37,373 nt of DNA from Mucilaginibacter sp. (GTDB lineage: Bacteria; Bacteroidota; Bacteroidia; Sphingobacteriales; Sphingobacteriaceae): positions 1 through 37,373 of the forward strand of contig JAESTD010000186.1 of NCBI GenBank assembly GCA_016763755.1. The letters run 5' to 3'. The notes under the pieces were generated by a model. That model did not search any database and was not told the origin of the DNA. It saw only the letters and a program-made list of their open reading frames with translations. Shown here in pieces: positions 25,048-34,198 of this stretch (position 1 is its first letter; each line of letters opens with the position of its first letter). Both the position numbers and the translations under genes were made by a program.

Positions 25048-26055
25048 ATGAACTCATTTTTACAAATCAAAGGTAAGCGGTTATGGAGAGCTTGTGCATT
25101 TCTTGTGCTGGGAATTATGCTGGCCTGCTGTGGTGAAGAGATCACGGGCCTTGAGATGCCGGATACAGCTACCGTAGGACAGACCGTAACATTCAAAGTC
25201 AATATATCCATTCCGACAGCGGGAGACGGAGGCCCGGATTATTTGATCTTCGGTATGCTGGTTCCAAAAGGGTGGAAAGGTGCACAAAATGCTGTTGTGA
25301 CTTACAATAGCCAGGCTTTGGGCGGTGGCGCCATGAACCTGATACCCTCGAACGCGCTACCAAAAAATGGTGGCGGATTAAGCTGGCCGGCCTACACGAA
25401 AAAAATATTCGGTAATGGTGGAAACCTGATTGACGATATGGAATGGATCGTTTATCAGTCAGAAAAAGCGTACCCGCACTCAGGGGGATATACCTTCACC
25501 GGAGATGTGACCGTTAAAATGAAGGTAGCTGCGGATGGCAACCCAACCAATGTTAAACTAAGTTTCGTCATATCTGATAGCGGTAACGCATACACCAGCG
25601 ATAACAATGGTACTTATTATAGTCAGAAAGGCTCACCATCGTGTTTCGAAGTTACGGGCGGTACCGGCGATCTGGTGGATTTCTGTAACCCGCAGTTGAC
25701 CACGATAGATCCACCCAAATCATTGGACAACGACATTGTTTCTTTAACCTTTGATGGTACCGTGGTAGAAACCGACCTGAAAAACGAATCAGAAGTTTAC
25801 CTGTGTGCTACTGCTTACACCAATGATGGTAAAACGATAAAAGTTTGCGAGCAAACTGATAAGACCAAGATGGTCCAAACATCGGCCAACAGTAAACGCT
25901 ACCGGGCTACGTTTTGGCCCAAGGCATTCTTTAATGCAACGGATGCACAAACCATAACCAAAATAGAATACTATATAACCAATAAAGCAGGAACGGTAAA
26001 GGTAGGTTATGGCAACACAGCGGATCCGTTTGTGTACACCTTCAAATGCGGATAA
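25048..26055 (+). CDS. DUF4961-type surface lipoprotein
   Basis: Predicted 335 residues with a lipoprotein signal (GIMLACCGEE, Cys-Cys at about 27-28). The N-terminal half is Ig/cohesin-like, beginning EMPDTATVGQTVTFKVNISI, with LIFGMLVPKGW and a Gly/Asn-rich region. The C-terminal half is a second beta-sandwich (SLTFDGTVVETDLKNESEVY, TKIEYYITNKAGTVKVGYGN). Length and features fit DUF4961, usually encoded with DUF5004 behind a SusC/SusD pair. I take it for a surface glycan-binding protein, as these positions in polysaccharide loci usually are; no binding residues can be named. Intact, third in the operon. Confidence 0.72.
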   Translation: MNSFLQIKGKRLWRACAFLVLGIMLACCGEEITGLEMPDTATVGQTVTFKVNISIPTAGDGGPDYLIFGMLVPKGWKGAQNAVVTYNSQALGGGAMNLIPSNALPKNGGGLSWPAYTKKIFGNGGNLIDDMEWIVYQSEKAYPHSGGYTFTGDVTVKMKVAADGNPTNVKLSFVISDSGNAYTSDNNGTYYSQKGSPSCFEVTGGTGDLVDFCNPQLTTIDPPKSLDNDIVSLTFDGTVVETDLKNESEVYLCATAYTNDGKTIKVCEQTDKTKMVQTSANSKRYRATFWPKAFFNATDAQTITKIEYYITNKAGTVKVGYGNTADPFVYTFKCG

Positions 26056-26141
26056 ATATTAGACATACCCTGGCAGTAAACTGATTGTCAATGCTGCTAA
26101 AACGATATTTCAATTTTTGCCAACTATTTAAACTTTATACA

Positions 26142-29100
26142 ATGGCTAAATGCTACTTAAATAAATATTGTACTGCATTGGTTTTGCTGATGTTGGGGAT
26201 GATTAACATCGCCAGTGCCCAACAGCAGGATACTTCTGCAGCATACGTCGCCCGTCCCGGGATGGCCGGAGGGCTTGTGCTTGATGAGTTCGGTAAGCCC
26301 TTGAAAGGGGTACACATCTCTTTGAAAGGTAACAACCAGTTTGTAATTTCAGACGCTTCCGGAAAGTTTGAGATAAACGCTCCGAATAAGTCATTACTGG
26401 TATTTAGCCATCCGGGTTATAACGTAAAGGAAGTAACCGGGAGAGACGACCGCGCCATAACCGTGAGGCTGGCAGATAGCTATATCAAGTCTCCTAAAAC
26501 AATTGATGTGCTGTACGGTACTGCAAATACCGATAAGTTTTTGGGTTCGGTATCAACTATTTATACCAACCAGCTAACATCTACTCCGGCAACCTTATAT
26601 ACTTACGCGCTGCCGGGCCAGCTTGCCGGTTTATATACCCAGCAATACAGCGGATTTTCGGCTCCGCAAACTACTTTGCAAACCCAGGCCGACTTCATCG
26701 GGAATGTTGTATTACATAATAATTATTCCGCCAATGATAACTCTGAATTTAATCTAAGCCTTCGCGGTCAGGTGCCAATTACCGTTATCGATGGTGTACA
26801 GCGGGAGATCGCATCACTTGATCCGGAAAGCATCGAATCCGTATCCGTATTAAAGGACGGTTTATCTAACATCCTGATGGGGGTAAACAGCTCGAGGGGC
26901 GTGTTACTCATTACTACCAAGAAAGCAGTGGCGGGTGCGCCAAGAATATCATTTACTGCGCAAACAGGTTTACAGAGCCCACTTGGGCTCCCTAGGGTAT
27001 TACCGGCTTACCAGTATGCTTATCTGTATAACGAAGCTTTACAGAACGACGGTAAACTACCCATCTATAGCGGCGCTGATATTGCCGCTTACCGGGATCA
27101 TTCTGACCCCACCGGCCATCCCGATCAAAACTGGTACGATCTGTTGCTTAGAAAAAATTCGCCGATGACCAGCTACAAGCTGAATGTTAACGGCGGTACG
27201 CAGATCGCCCGGTATAACATCTCATTGAATTATCTTAACCAGGATGGGATGTTCAAAGAGGCTGCCGGCTCTGCTTATAATACGAACAATAACCTGAGCC
27301 GCTATATCATTAACTCAAATCTTACGGTTAATGTAACCAAGAAGTTCACTGTTGATCTGCAGATATTCGGCCGTATACAAACAGGCAGGCAGCCGGGCTA
27401 TGGTTATGCCGGTCTGCTAAGCGGCTTGTACAGCACACCAAATAACGCTTATCCCGCGACTAACCCGGATGGATCTTTTGGCGGAACAACGACGTTCAAT
27501 ACAAACCTGCTGTCGCTATCACAATACTCGGGTTATCAACGTACTACTGCTAATGACGTATTGGCCAATCTTGACCTTACCTACGATATGAGCAGCGTTA
27601 CACCCGGCCTGAGCGGAAAAGCGAAAGGTAATCTGGCATTGTCATCGCAAGGAGTGCTGAACAGGTCCTTATCAAACAATACCTTCCTGATCAAGGCGGA
27701 TAGCACCTATGCCGGCGTCGGTTCGCCATCAGCGCAAATCAACGTTTTTAACAGTGTGTCAAGCGCACGTTATGCCTTTGCCCAACTATCGCTTAATTAT
27801 GACAGGACCTTCGGTAAACATAACATTACCGGTATGGCGCTTTATGATACCCGTTCGGTCAACCTTAACTTTGACCTGACCAGTACCACGACCAACGAAG
27901 CGCTCAAGGCTGGTTATAACTATGATGGTAAGTATTTTATCGAAGGTGCTTTAAACCGCAGCGGCTATGACCGGTATCCGCCAAATAAACAATTCGGCTT
28001 GTTTTATGCAGGCGGCCTGGGCTGGCAAATGGCCAGGGAGGATTTCATAAAGGATAATATCAGCTGGCTGAACTCATGGAAGTGGCGGGCAACTTACGGG
28101 CGCACAGGCAATGCCAACGTAGATAACTTTGGTTATTACAATTTTATTCAGACCTATAGCTCGCCAAACGGCTATCAGTATGTTACCGGTAATGTGCGTG
28201 CAGGTGTGCAGGGTTTATTCGCCGATCAGCTGGCTAATCCGCTGATCAGCTGGGAAAAAGCGGATAAAATTGACGTTGGCGCAGATATCGAACTATTTAA
28301 CAGTCACCTAAAAATCAGTGCTGATTACTATCACGACAGGTATAAAGACCTTTTACAGGTGCGTGGCCGTAATACTTTGCTGTTAGGCACGCCATACTCT
28401 GCCGAAAATATCGGGGTGGTGCTTAACCAGGGAGAGGAGCTTACCTTAACTTACCAGAACCATATTAACAACTTTAATTATTTTGTGTCGGGAAATGCAT
28501 CGCTCCAATACTCAAAAAGCCTTTATAGCGACGAAACGCCGACACCTTATCCATGGTTGCGCCGCACGGGGCAATCGCCGAATGCGATCTGGGGATACAC
28601 CGCTTTAGGTTTCTTTAAGGACGCACAGGAGGCTGCCGGCAGCCCGACCACAACCGGTTATACGGCCCAGGCCGGCGATGTGAAATATAAAGACCTGAAT
28701 GGGGACGGTGTGATCAACCAGTTCGATATGTCGGCTATCGGAAACACAAAGCCACTGTTATTTTATGGCGCAACCCTCGGATTTAATTACAAAGGCTTTA
28801 GTTTCAGCATGATCATCCAGGGGATTAAAAACCGCGAGATCATGTTCAATAATTCCACGGTTACAGGCTTCGTTGGTATTGGTCCGTTCGGCAACAATTA
28901 CCTGGGCCAGGGATATGACAACCTTACCGGCCGATGGACACCTGAAACGGCGGCTACCGCTACGCTTCCGCGTCTCTCCTTAGGGAATACCAATAACACG
29001 CCAAGTTCAACACTTTACCTGCGTAAAGGCGATTACCTCAGGCTTAAGAATGCCGAAGTGGGTTATTCGCTGCCCTACCAATGGGTACACAAGTTAGGCC

Positions 29101-29237
29101 TTTCAGGCGTAAGGCTATTTGCTAATGGGGAAAACCTGGTTACACTTTATGGCTACAAAGGCATAGATCCGGAAGTATTCAACGGGTCATATCCTATACA
29201 GCGCGTAGTTAACGCAGGTGTTACGGTTAAGCTTTAA
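26142..29237 (+). CDS. SusC-like TonB-dependent transporter (SusC2)
   Basis: Predicted 1031 residues from ATG 26142, which begins a clean signal peptide (MAKCYLNKYCTALVLLMLGM, then INIASAQQQ). An in-frame ATG at 26091 would add 17 residues. Domains: carboxypeptidase-D-like (GGLVLDEFGKPLKGVHISLK), a divergent linker without the usual VVVGYG, plug (LPGQLAGLYTQQ, LSLRGQVPITVIDGVQREIA, VSVLKDGLSNILMGVNSSRG), then the barrel with a Ca2+-binding-like DLNGDGVINQFD loop and a C-terminus VVNAGVTVKL. The plug region is longer than in SusC3 by an insert around 590-720 bp from the start. Clearly paralogous to SusC3 (both share a GHP-x-x-NWYD segment). SusD3 follows directly. Confidence 0.93.
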   Translation: MAKCYLNKYCTALVLLMLGMINIASAQQQDTSAAYVARPGMAGGLVLDEFGKPLKGVHISLKGNNQFVISDASGKFEINAPNKSLLVFSHPGYNVKEVTGRDDRAITVRLADSYIKSPKTIDVLYGTANTDKFLGSVSTIYTNQLTSTPATLYTYALPGQLAGLYTQQYSGFSAPQTTLQTQADFIGNVVLHNNYSANDNSEFNLSLRGQVPITVIDGVQREIASLDPESIESVSVLKDGLSNILMGVNSSRGVLLITTKKAVAGAPRISFTAQTGLQSPLGLPRVLPAYQYAYLYNEALQNDGKLPIYSGADIAAYRDHSDPTGHPDQNWYDLLLRKNSPMTSYKLNVNGGTQIARYNISLNYLNQDGMFKEAAGSAYNTNNNLSRYIINSNLTVNVTKKFTVDLQIFGRIQTGRQPGYGYAGLLSGLYSTPNNAYPATNPDGSFGGTTTFNTNLLSLSQYSGYQRTTANDVLANLDLTYDMSSVTPGLSGKAKGNLALSSQGVLNRSLSNNTFLIKADSTYAGVGSPSAQINVFNSVSSARYAFAQLSLNYDRTFGKHNITGMALYDTRSVNLNFDLTSTTTNEALKAGYNYDGKYFIEGALNRSGYDRYPPNKQFGLFYAGGLGWQMAREDFIKDNISWLNSWKWRATYGRTGNANVDNFGYYNFIQTYSSPNGYQYVTGNVRAGVQGLFADQLANPLISWEKADKIDVGADIELFNSHLKISADYYHDRYKDLLQVRGRNTLLLGTPYSAENIGVVLNQGEELTLTYQNHINNFNYFVSGNASLQYSKSLYSDETPTPYPWLRRTGQSPNAIWGYTALGFFKDAQEAAGSPTTTGYTAQAGDVKYKDLNGDGVINQFDMSAIGNTKPLLFYGATLGFNYKGFSFSMIIQGIKNREIMFNNSTVTGFVGIGPFGNNYLGQGYDNLTGRWTPETAATATLPRLSLGNTNNTPSSTLYLRKGDYLRLKNAEVGYSLPYQWVHKLGLSGVRLFANGENLVTLYGYKGIDPEVFNGSYPIQRVVNAGVTVKL

Positions 29238-29255
29238 TTTTTGGCAACAGACACA

Positions 29256-30980
29256 ATGATCATGACATATCAAAAAAATATTATAGCAGCTTTAGCACTC
29301 GTATTAATAATGGCGGGATGTAAAAAATACGAGCAATTCCCGGTTGATAAGGTGGGCATAAACACCGTATTCGACCCAAGGGATTCGGCAGGGCAGAATG
29401 CCCAGAAATATCTTTACGGGATTTACTCCATAATGAAGAACGGTCATAATCGCGTAGCCGGCGATTATCTCGATGCGGCGAGCGATGATGCGGTTTCATC
29501 AGCGAATAGTCCGCAGAATGTCGTCACCATTCTATCTACGGGGGCTTATAATTCATACAGTTTGCCTAACGAGGAAAATTTGTTCGGTACTTACTACGCG
29601 GGCATCAGGCAGGCGAATGAATTTGTCAACCATATTGATGTTGTGCCAACGCTGGCCAAATACAAAGGGTTATCCCTGAAGTATGTATGGAAAAGTGAGG
29701 CTCGTTTTTTACGTGCCTATTTTTACTTTGAACTGTTAAAACGTTATGGCGGTATCCCGCTGATGGGAAACAAAGTATATACGATTTCTGACGATGTTAC
29801 GCTGCCCCGAAATAGTTTTGACGAATGTGTAAAATACATTGTGAGCGAGTGTGACGCGATAAAAGATTCGCTGATCACTTACCCAATGTTAAAACCCGAT
29901 GCTGACCCTGATGCAGACAGCCATCGTCCAACCAAAGGTTCGGCACTGGCACTCAAGGCCAAGGTGCTTTTGTACGCAGCAAGCCCGCTCTTTAACGGCG
30001 GTAATATTGAGTCTTCAAACCCATTAACGGGATATACTGATTTTCAGGCCTCAAGATGGACAGCAGCAGCAGCTGCTGCTAAAGATGTGATGAATTTAGG
30101 CACTTATTCCTTGTTGCCGAATTTTAAAGATGTTTTCCTCACGCAAAGTAATTCCGAGATATTGTTCATGCGCCAGGGCGATAACAGCAATAGTGTAGAG
30201 ACCAACAATGGGCCGGTAGGTTATACGGGCGCAACGGGGAGAGGCCAGACAAGCCCGACACAAGAACTGGTTAACTCTTTTACCATGAGCAACGGTTTGC
30301 CGATCACCGACCCGGCATCAGGTTACGATATCAATAATCCTTACAAAGACCGCGATCCGCGCCTTACCAACACCATCCTCTATAACGGCGCTACCTGGTT
30401 AAACAGCGCACTTCAGACCTACGAAGGAGGGTTAAGTAAGCCCAACGGCGCTTTGCAACAAACCAAAACGAGTTATTACATGCGAAAGTTCATGGGCAAC
30501 TTTGAAAACACCAATTCATACGCCGGTCACAGCACCGATTGGTTGATTATCAGGTACGCTGATATCGTACTGGCATATGCTGAGGCACAGAACGAGGCTG
30601 TTGGTGCTACTGCTGATGTATACAATGCGCTGATCAGCATCCGCAGGCGGGCAGGTATTTTACCCGGTGCAGATAATCAATATGGTTTGAAATCCGGTAT
30701 GGCCAAGGAAGAAATGCGAGTTGTAATTCAAAATGAGCGTCGTACCGAGCTTGCCTTTGAAGAAAACCGCTATTGGGATATCAGGCGCTGGAAACTTGCC
30801 GAAACCACGATGAACCAACCCCGGACCGGTTTAAGCATTGCAAAAGTAGGGAACACCTTGAATTTTAATGCTCTTGACGTGCTGACTACCAAGTTTAGCG
30901 CCCCCAAAATGTACCTGTACCCGATACCTTATGATGAGGTGCAAAAGAACCCTAATATGAAACAAACCCCCGGATGGTAA
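29256..30980 (+). CDS. SusD-like surface glycan-binding lipoprotein (SusD3)
   Basis: Predicted 574 residues from ATG 29256 (29262 also possible). Signal ALALVLIMAGC-KKYE with the lipobox Cys. The RagB/SusD core is complete: WKSEARFLRAYFYFELLKRY, RPTKGSALALKAKVLLYAAS, ELVNSFTMSNGLPITDPASG, DWLIIRYADIVLAYAEAQNE, TELAFEENRYWDIRRWKLAE, and YLYPIPYDEVQKNPNMKQTP. It shows the same block order as SusD2, so the two are paralogues from a duplication. It probably caps SusC2 or SusC3. There are 18 bases between the SusC2 stop and this start, and 39 bases to SusC3. Confidence 0.93.
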   Translation: MIMTYQKNIIAALALVLIMAGCKKYEQFPVDKVGINTVFDPRDSAGQNAQKYLYGIYSIMKNGHNRVAGDYLDAASDDAVSSANSPQNVVTILSTGAYNSYSLPNEENLFGTYYAGIRQANEFVNHIDVVPTLAKYKGLSLKYVWKSEARFLRAYFYFELLKRYGGIPLMGNKVYTISDDVTLPRNSFDECVKYIVSECDAIKDSLITYPMLKPDADPDADSHRPTKGSALALKAKVLLYAASPLFNGGNIESSNPLTGYTDFQASRWTAAAAAAKDVMNLGTYSLLPNFKDVFLTQSNSEILFMRQGDNSNSVETNNGPVGYTGATGRGQTSPTQELVNSFTMSNGLPITDPASGYDINNPYKDRDPRLTNTILYNGATWLNSALQTYEGGLSKPNGALQQTKTSYYMRKFMGNFENTNSYAGHSTDWLIIRYADIVLAYAEAQNEAVGATADVYNALISIRRRAGILPGADNQYGLKSGMAKEEMRVVIQNERRTELAFEENRYWDIRRWKLAETTMNQPRTGLSIAKVGNTLNFNALDVLTTKFSAPKMYLYPIPYDEVQKNPNMKQTPGW

Positions 30981-31019
30981 GTACCAGACAGGCAATTTAA
31001 ACCAATCAATTTAGCAGTT

Positions 31020-34000
31020 ATGAGAAAAATCATACTTTTCTTTCCATTCATATTCATGTTGTTTCCGGGGGCATTGTTTGCGCAAAACACAGCGGTTACC
31101 GGGAAGGTACGCGATCTGTCCGGGGTATTACCGGGCGTATCGGTAGTGGAGAAGGGCGTCCCAACCAATGGTACGGTCACCGATGTTAATGGGAGGTTCA
31201 GACTTACGTTGCGCGGGCAATCAAAAACTATATTGTTGCGATTTGTGGGTTACGTGGCGCAAGAGGTGAAGGTAGAGAACAAACCTACGCTGGATATCAT
31301 TATGCAAACCAGCACGAACGGCCTGGACGAAGTAGCCGTAATTGCTTATGGTACCCGGAAACGGATCACTAACACCGGAGCGGTAAGTTCTATCTCGGCT
31401 GGTGACATCCGTACGGTGCCAACAGCTAACGTTCAAAATGCGTTAACCGGTAAATTGCCGGGCTTCTTCTCTCAGCAATCATCCGGTCAGCCGGGTAAAG
31501 GTGACTCAGATTTCTATATCCGCGGTGTAAGCTCATTAAACCCCGATGGGAATAAGCCGCTTATCATCGTAGATGATATTGAATATAGTTATGATCAACT
31601 GCAGCAAATCAACGTTAACGAGATCGAGAATATTTCTATCCTGAAAGATGCATCGTCAACCGCTGTATATGGTATTAAAGGAGCTAATGGCGTATTGGTA
31701 GTCACTACCCGCCGGGGTAAAAATGGGGCGCCCAAATTTAACCTGCGGGCAGAGGGTGGCATACAGCAGCCAACCCGTAAGCCAAGATTTCTGGACGCCT
31801 ACAATTCTGCTTTACTGATCAACGAGGCACAAAAGAACGATGGGATACCCCAAAGCTTTACCCAAGCTGATCTGGATGCTTTTAGGGACGGAAGCGATCC
31901 TTACGGCCACCCAAATGTGAATTGGTACGATAAGATATTTAAAAAACAAAGCTATCAGGCCAATACTAATCTCGATATTTCAGGGGGTACCAGCGCTTTA
32001 AAGTATTTTATTTCCGGCGGTGCGCTAAATCAAAACGGATTGGTACGGGATTTTGCGGATCCGCAAAGTTTGGTGAACACCAATTACTATTTCCGCAGGT
32101 ACAACTTTCGTTCAAATTTAGACTTAAAGGTCACCAATTCACTTGACCTGCGTTTGGATGTAACTACCCGATTCTCAGACCTTAACCAGCCGTTCAACCA
32201 AAATGCTGTTGGTGAGGTGTATAATTTTACGAAGATAACGCCGTTTACCGCGCCATATTTAAACCCTAACGGAAGTTACGCTTACGCTTATTCGCCATTC
32301 AATCCGGACCATTTACCAACTTTGAATGCAAGGCTTGCGACCGGTGGTTACCAACACTCCCGAAGAACAGACTTCAACTTCCTGTTCGGCGCAACCCAAA
32401 AGCTGAGCATGATCACCGATGGTTTATCGCTTACCGGCCGTATTGCCTACTCAAGCATAGAGCAATATACCAAGCAAATATTTAATGAGGGCATCCCGTC
32501 GTATCATTATGACCCGGTAACCGATCAGTACTCGCTTCGCCCGGGTGGCACTTACGTTTATCAAACCTATGGCTTAACCGGTAATACCGATCAAAATACC
32601 AATAACTACAATTTGCAATTGTACTTAAATTACGATCGCGTATTTAGCGGTAAACACCATTTTTCAGGTCTGGTATTGTTCAATCAAACGGCCAATACCT
32701 TGTATGCGGCAAACTTGCTATCGAAAGATCTGGTAGGTGTGCCCCAGAAATTCAGGGGTGTTTCCGGTAAATTAGGGTATGATTTTAACCAAAAATTCCT
32801 GATCGATTTTAACGTTGCGTATAATGGTACCGACCGTTTTGCGGCCGACCATCGCTATGGTGTATTTCCGGCGGTGAGTGTGGGCTATAACCTGGTTAAA
32901 GAAGATTTTTTTGCCAAGGCGCTGCCTATGTTCAGCTTGTTTAAATTACGGGCCAGCTACGGTACCGTAGGCTCTGACGCTGCCCCGGGTAACCGTTATG
33001 TTTACAACCAGGTTTACAATAATGGTAATGGCTATAACTTCGGTCAATCGCCAACGCCGTATGGAACCATATATGAAGGCGCATTAAGTAACCCGACAGT
33101 CGTTTGGGAGCGCGCCCGCAAACTGGATTTCGGTCTGGACATGAACTTATTTAACGATGAGGTATCCCTGACGATCGATTACTTCCGCGATATCCGTGAT
33201 AAGCAATTGATCACCCCCGGTAGTATCCCACTATTGTTAGGTGTCGGGCTGCCTGCTGTCAATATCGGTAAAACACAAAACCAGGGTATTGACGGTCAAG
33301 TCAGTTACCACGGCAGGATTGGCCAGTTCCAGTATAATACGGGTTTAGTTTTCTCTTACGCCCGCAACAAGATCTTGTTTAAGGACGAAGCATCGCCTGC
33401 TTACCCCTGGCTGGCACAAACAGGCCACCCGATTGGCCAGCAGTTTGGTTACCATTATCTGGGCTATTATACCCAGCAGGATATTGATGCCATCAATGCG
33501 TATGTTTCTAAAAACGGATCAAATGCAGGGAACACAATTGCTATACCGGATAACGGCGTGCCATTGCAACCCGGCGACCTGCGCTACCAGGACCTGAATG
33601 GCGACGGGGTGATAAACGTGTTTGATAAACGCGCAATTGGTAATCCTAATCTTCCTAACACTATTTTGGGCTTGTCTCTCCAGGGTGTTTACAAAGGTTT
33701 TAGTGTCAGTGTATTGCTCCAAGGGTCTTTCAATTACAGTTTTGCGGTCATCGGTACCGGTATCGAACCGTTTCAGAGCCAGTTCCAGCCTATTCATCAG
33801 GAAAGATGGACGCCGTCCACAGCTGCAACAGCTAATTTTCCTCGGCTAGGTTTTAACCCGACATCGGTTAACAGCCCAACCGCATACTTTAGTGACTATT
33901 GGTTGGTGAACGCATATTATATTCGTTTAAAAACAATTGACATTGGCTACCAGTTACCGAATAAATTGCTTCCTTTCAAAATCAACAATGCCAGGGTATA

Positions 34001-34106
34001 TTTAAGTGCCTACAATTTATTTACATGGGATAATTACCGTAAGTATCAGCAGGATCCGGAGATCTCCACAAATACCGCCGGTGATGCTACATCAATCAGC
34101 GGGTAA
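31020..34106 (+). CDS. SusC-like TonB-dependent transporter with shifted C-terminus (SusC3)
   Basis: Predicted 1028 residues as read. Signal peptide MRKIILFFPFIFMLFPGALF-AQ, carboxypeptidase-D-like domain (TGKVRDLSGVLPGVSVVEKG), linker LDEVAVIAYGT, plug (ALTGKLPGFFSQQSSGQPGK, FYIRGVSSLNPDGNKPLIIV, SILKDASSTAVYGIKGANGV), then the barrel with DLNGDGVINVFD. The frame ends at TAA 34104-34106 after DATSISG, with no beta-signal. One frame over, the next bases encode VINLGVQLGF-stop (ending 34135), the ideal final strand. Adding one G to the GGG at 34101-34103 would restore SISGVINLGVQLGF and a 1038-residue protein. As given, the last strand needed for outer-membrane assembly is missing. Last gene of the operon. 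Confidence 0.9.
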   Translation: MRKIILFFPFIFMLFPGALFAQNTAVTGKVRDLSGVLPGVSVVEKGVPTNGTVTDVNGRFRLTLRGQSKTILLRFVGYVAQEVKVENKPTLDIIMQTSTNGLDEVAVIAYGTRKRITNTGAVSSISAGDIRTVPTANVQNALTGKLPGFFSQQSSGQPGKGDSDFYIRGVSSLNPDGNKPLIIVDDIEYSYDQLQQINVNEIENISILKDASSTAVYGIKGANGVLVVTTRRGKNGAPKFNLRAEGGIQQPTRKPRFLDAYNSALLINEAQKNDGIPQSFTQADLDAFRDGSDPYGHPNVNWYDKIFKKQSYQANTNLDISGGTSALKYFISGGALNQNGLVRDFADPQSLVNTNYYFRRYNFRSNLDLKVTNSLDLRLDVTTRFSDLNQPFNQNAVGEVYNFTKITPFTAPYLNPNGSYAYAYSPFNPDHLPTLNARLATGGYQHSRRTDFNFLFGATQKLSMITDGLSLTGRIAYSSIEQYTKQIFNEGIPSYHYDPVTDQYSLRPGGTYVYQTYGLTGNTDQNTNNYNLQLYLNYDRVFSGKHHFSGLVLFNQTANTLYAANLLSKDLVGVPQKFRGVSGKLGYDFNQKFLIDFNVAYNGTDRFAADHRYGVFPAVSVGYNLVKEDFFAKALPMFSLFKLRASYGTVGSDAAPGNRYVYNQVYNNGNGYNFGQSPTPYGTIYEGALSNPTVVWERARKLDFGLDMNLFNDEVSLTIDYFRDIRDKQLITPGSIPLLLGVGLPAVNIGKTQNQGIDGQVSYHGRIGQFQYNTGLVFSYARNKILFKDEASPAYPWLAQTGHPIGQQFGYHYLGYYTQQDIDAINAYVSKNGSNAGNTIAIPDNGVPLQPGDLRYQDLNGDGVINVFDKRAIGNPNLPNTILGLSLQGVYKGFSVSVLLQGSFNYSFAVIGTGIEPFQSQFQPIHQERWTPSTAATANFPRLGFNPTSVNSPTAYFSDYWLVNAYYIRLKTIDIGYQLPNKLLPFKINNARVYLSAYNLFTWDNYRKYQQDPEISTNTAGDATSISG

Positions 34107-34148
34107 TTAACTTAGGTGTGCAGTTGGGTTTTTAAGCTTATTTGTTAC

Positions 34149-34184
34149 AGCAGGGGCTATGCTATCCCCCCGGCCCCTGCTTTA
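34149..34184 (+). terminator. Terminator of the SusD2-SusC3 operon
   Basis: AGCAGGGGC (34149-34157) pairs perfectly with GCCCCTGCT (34173-34181) around a 15-base loop, followed by a T-rich tail. It ends the six-gene operon 14 bases after the presumed original SusC3 stop. Confidence 0.8.
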
Positions 34185-34198
34185 TGTTATATTAGTGT

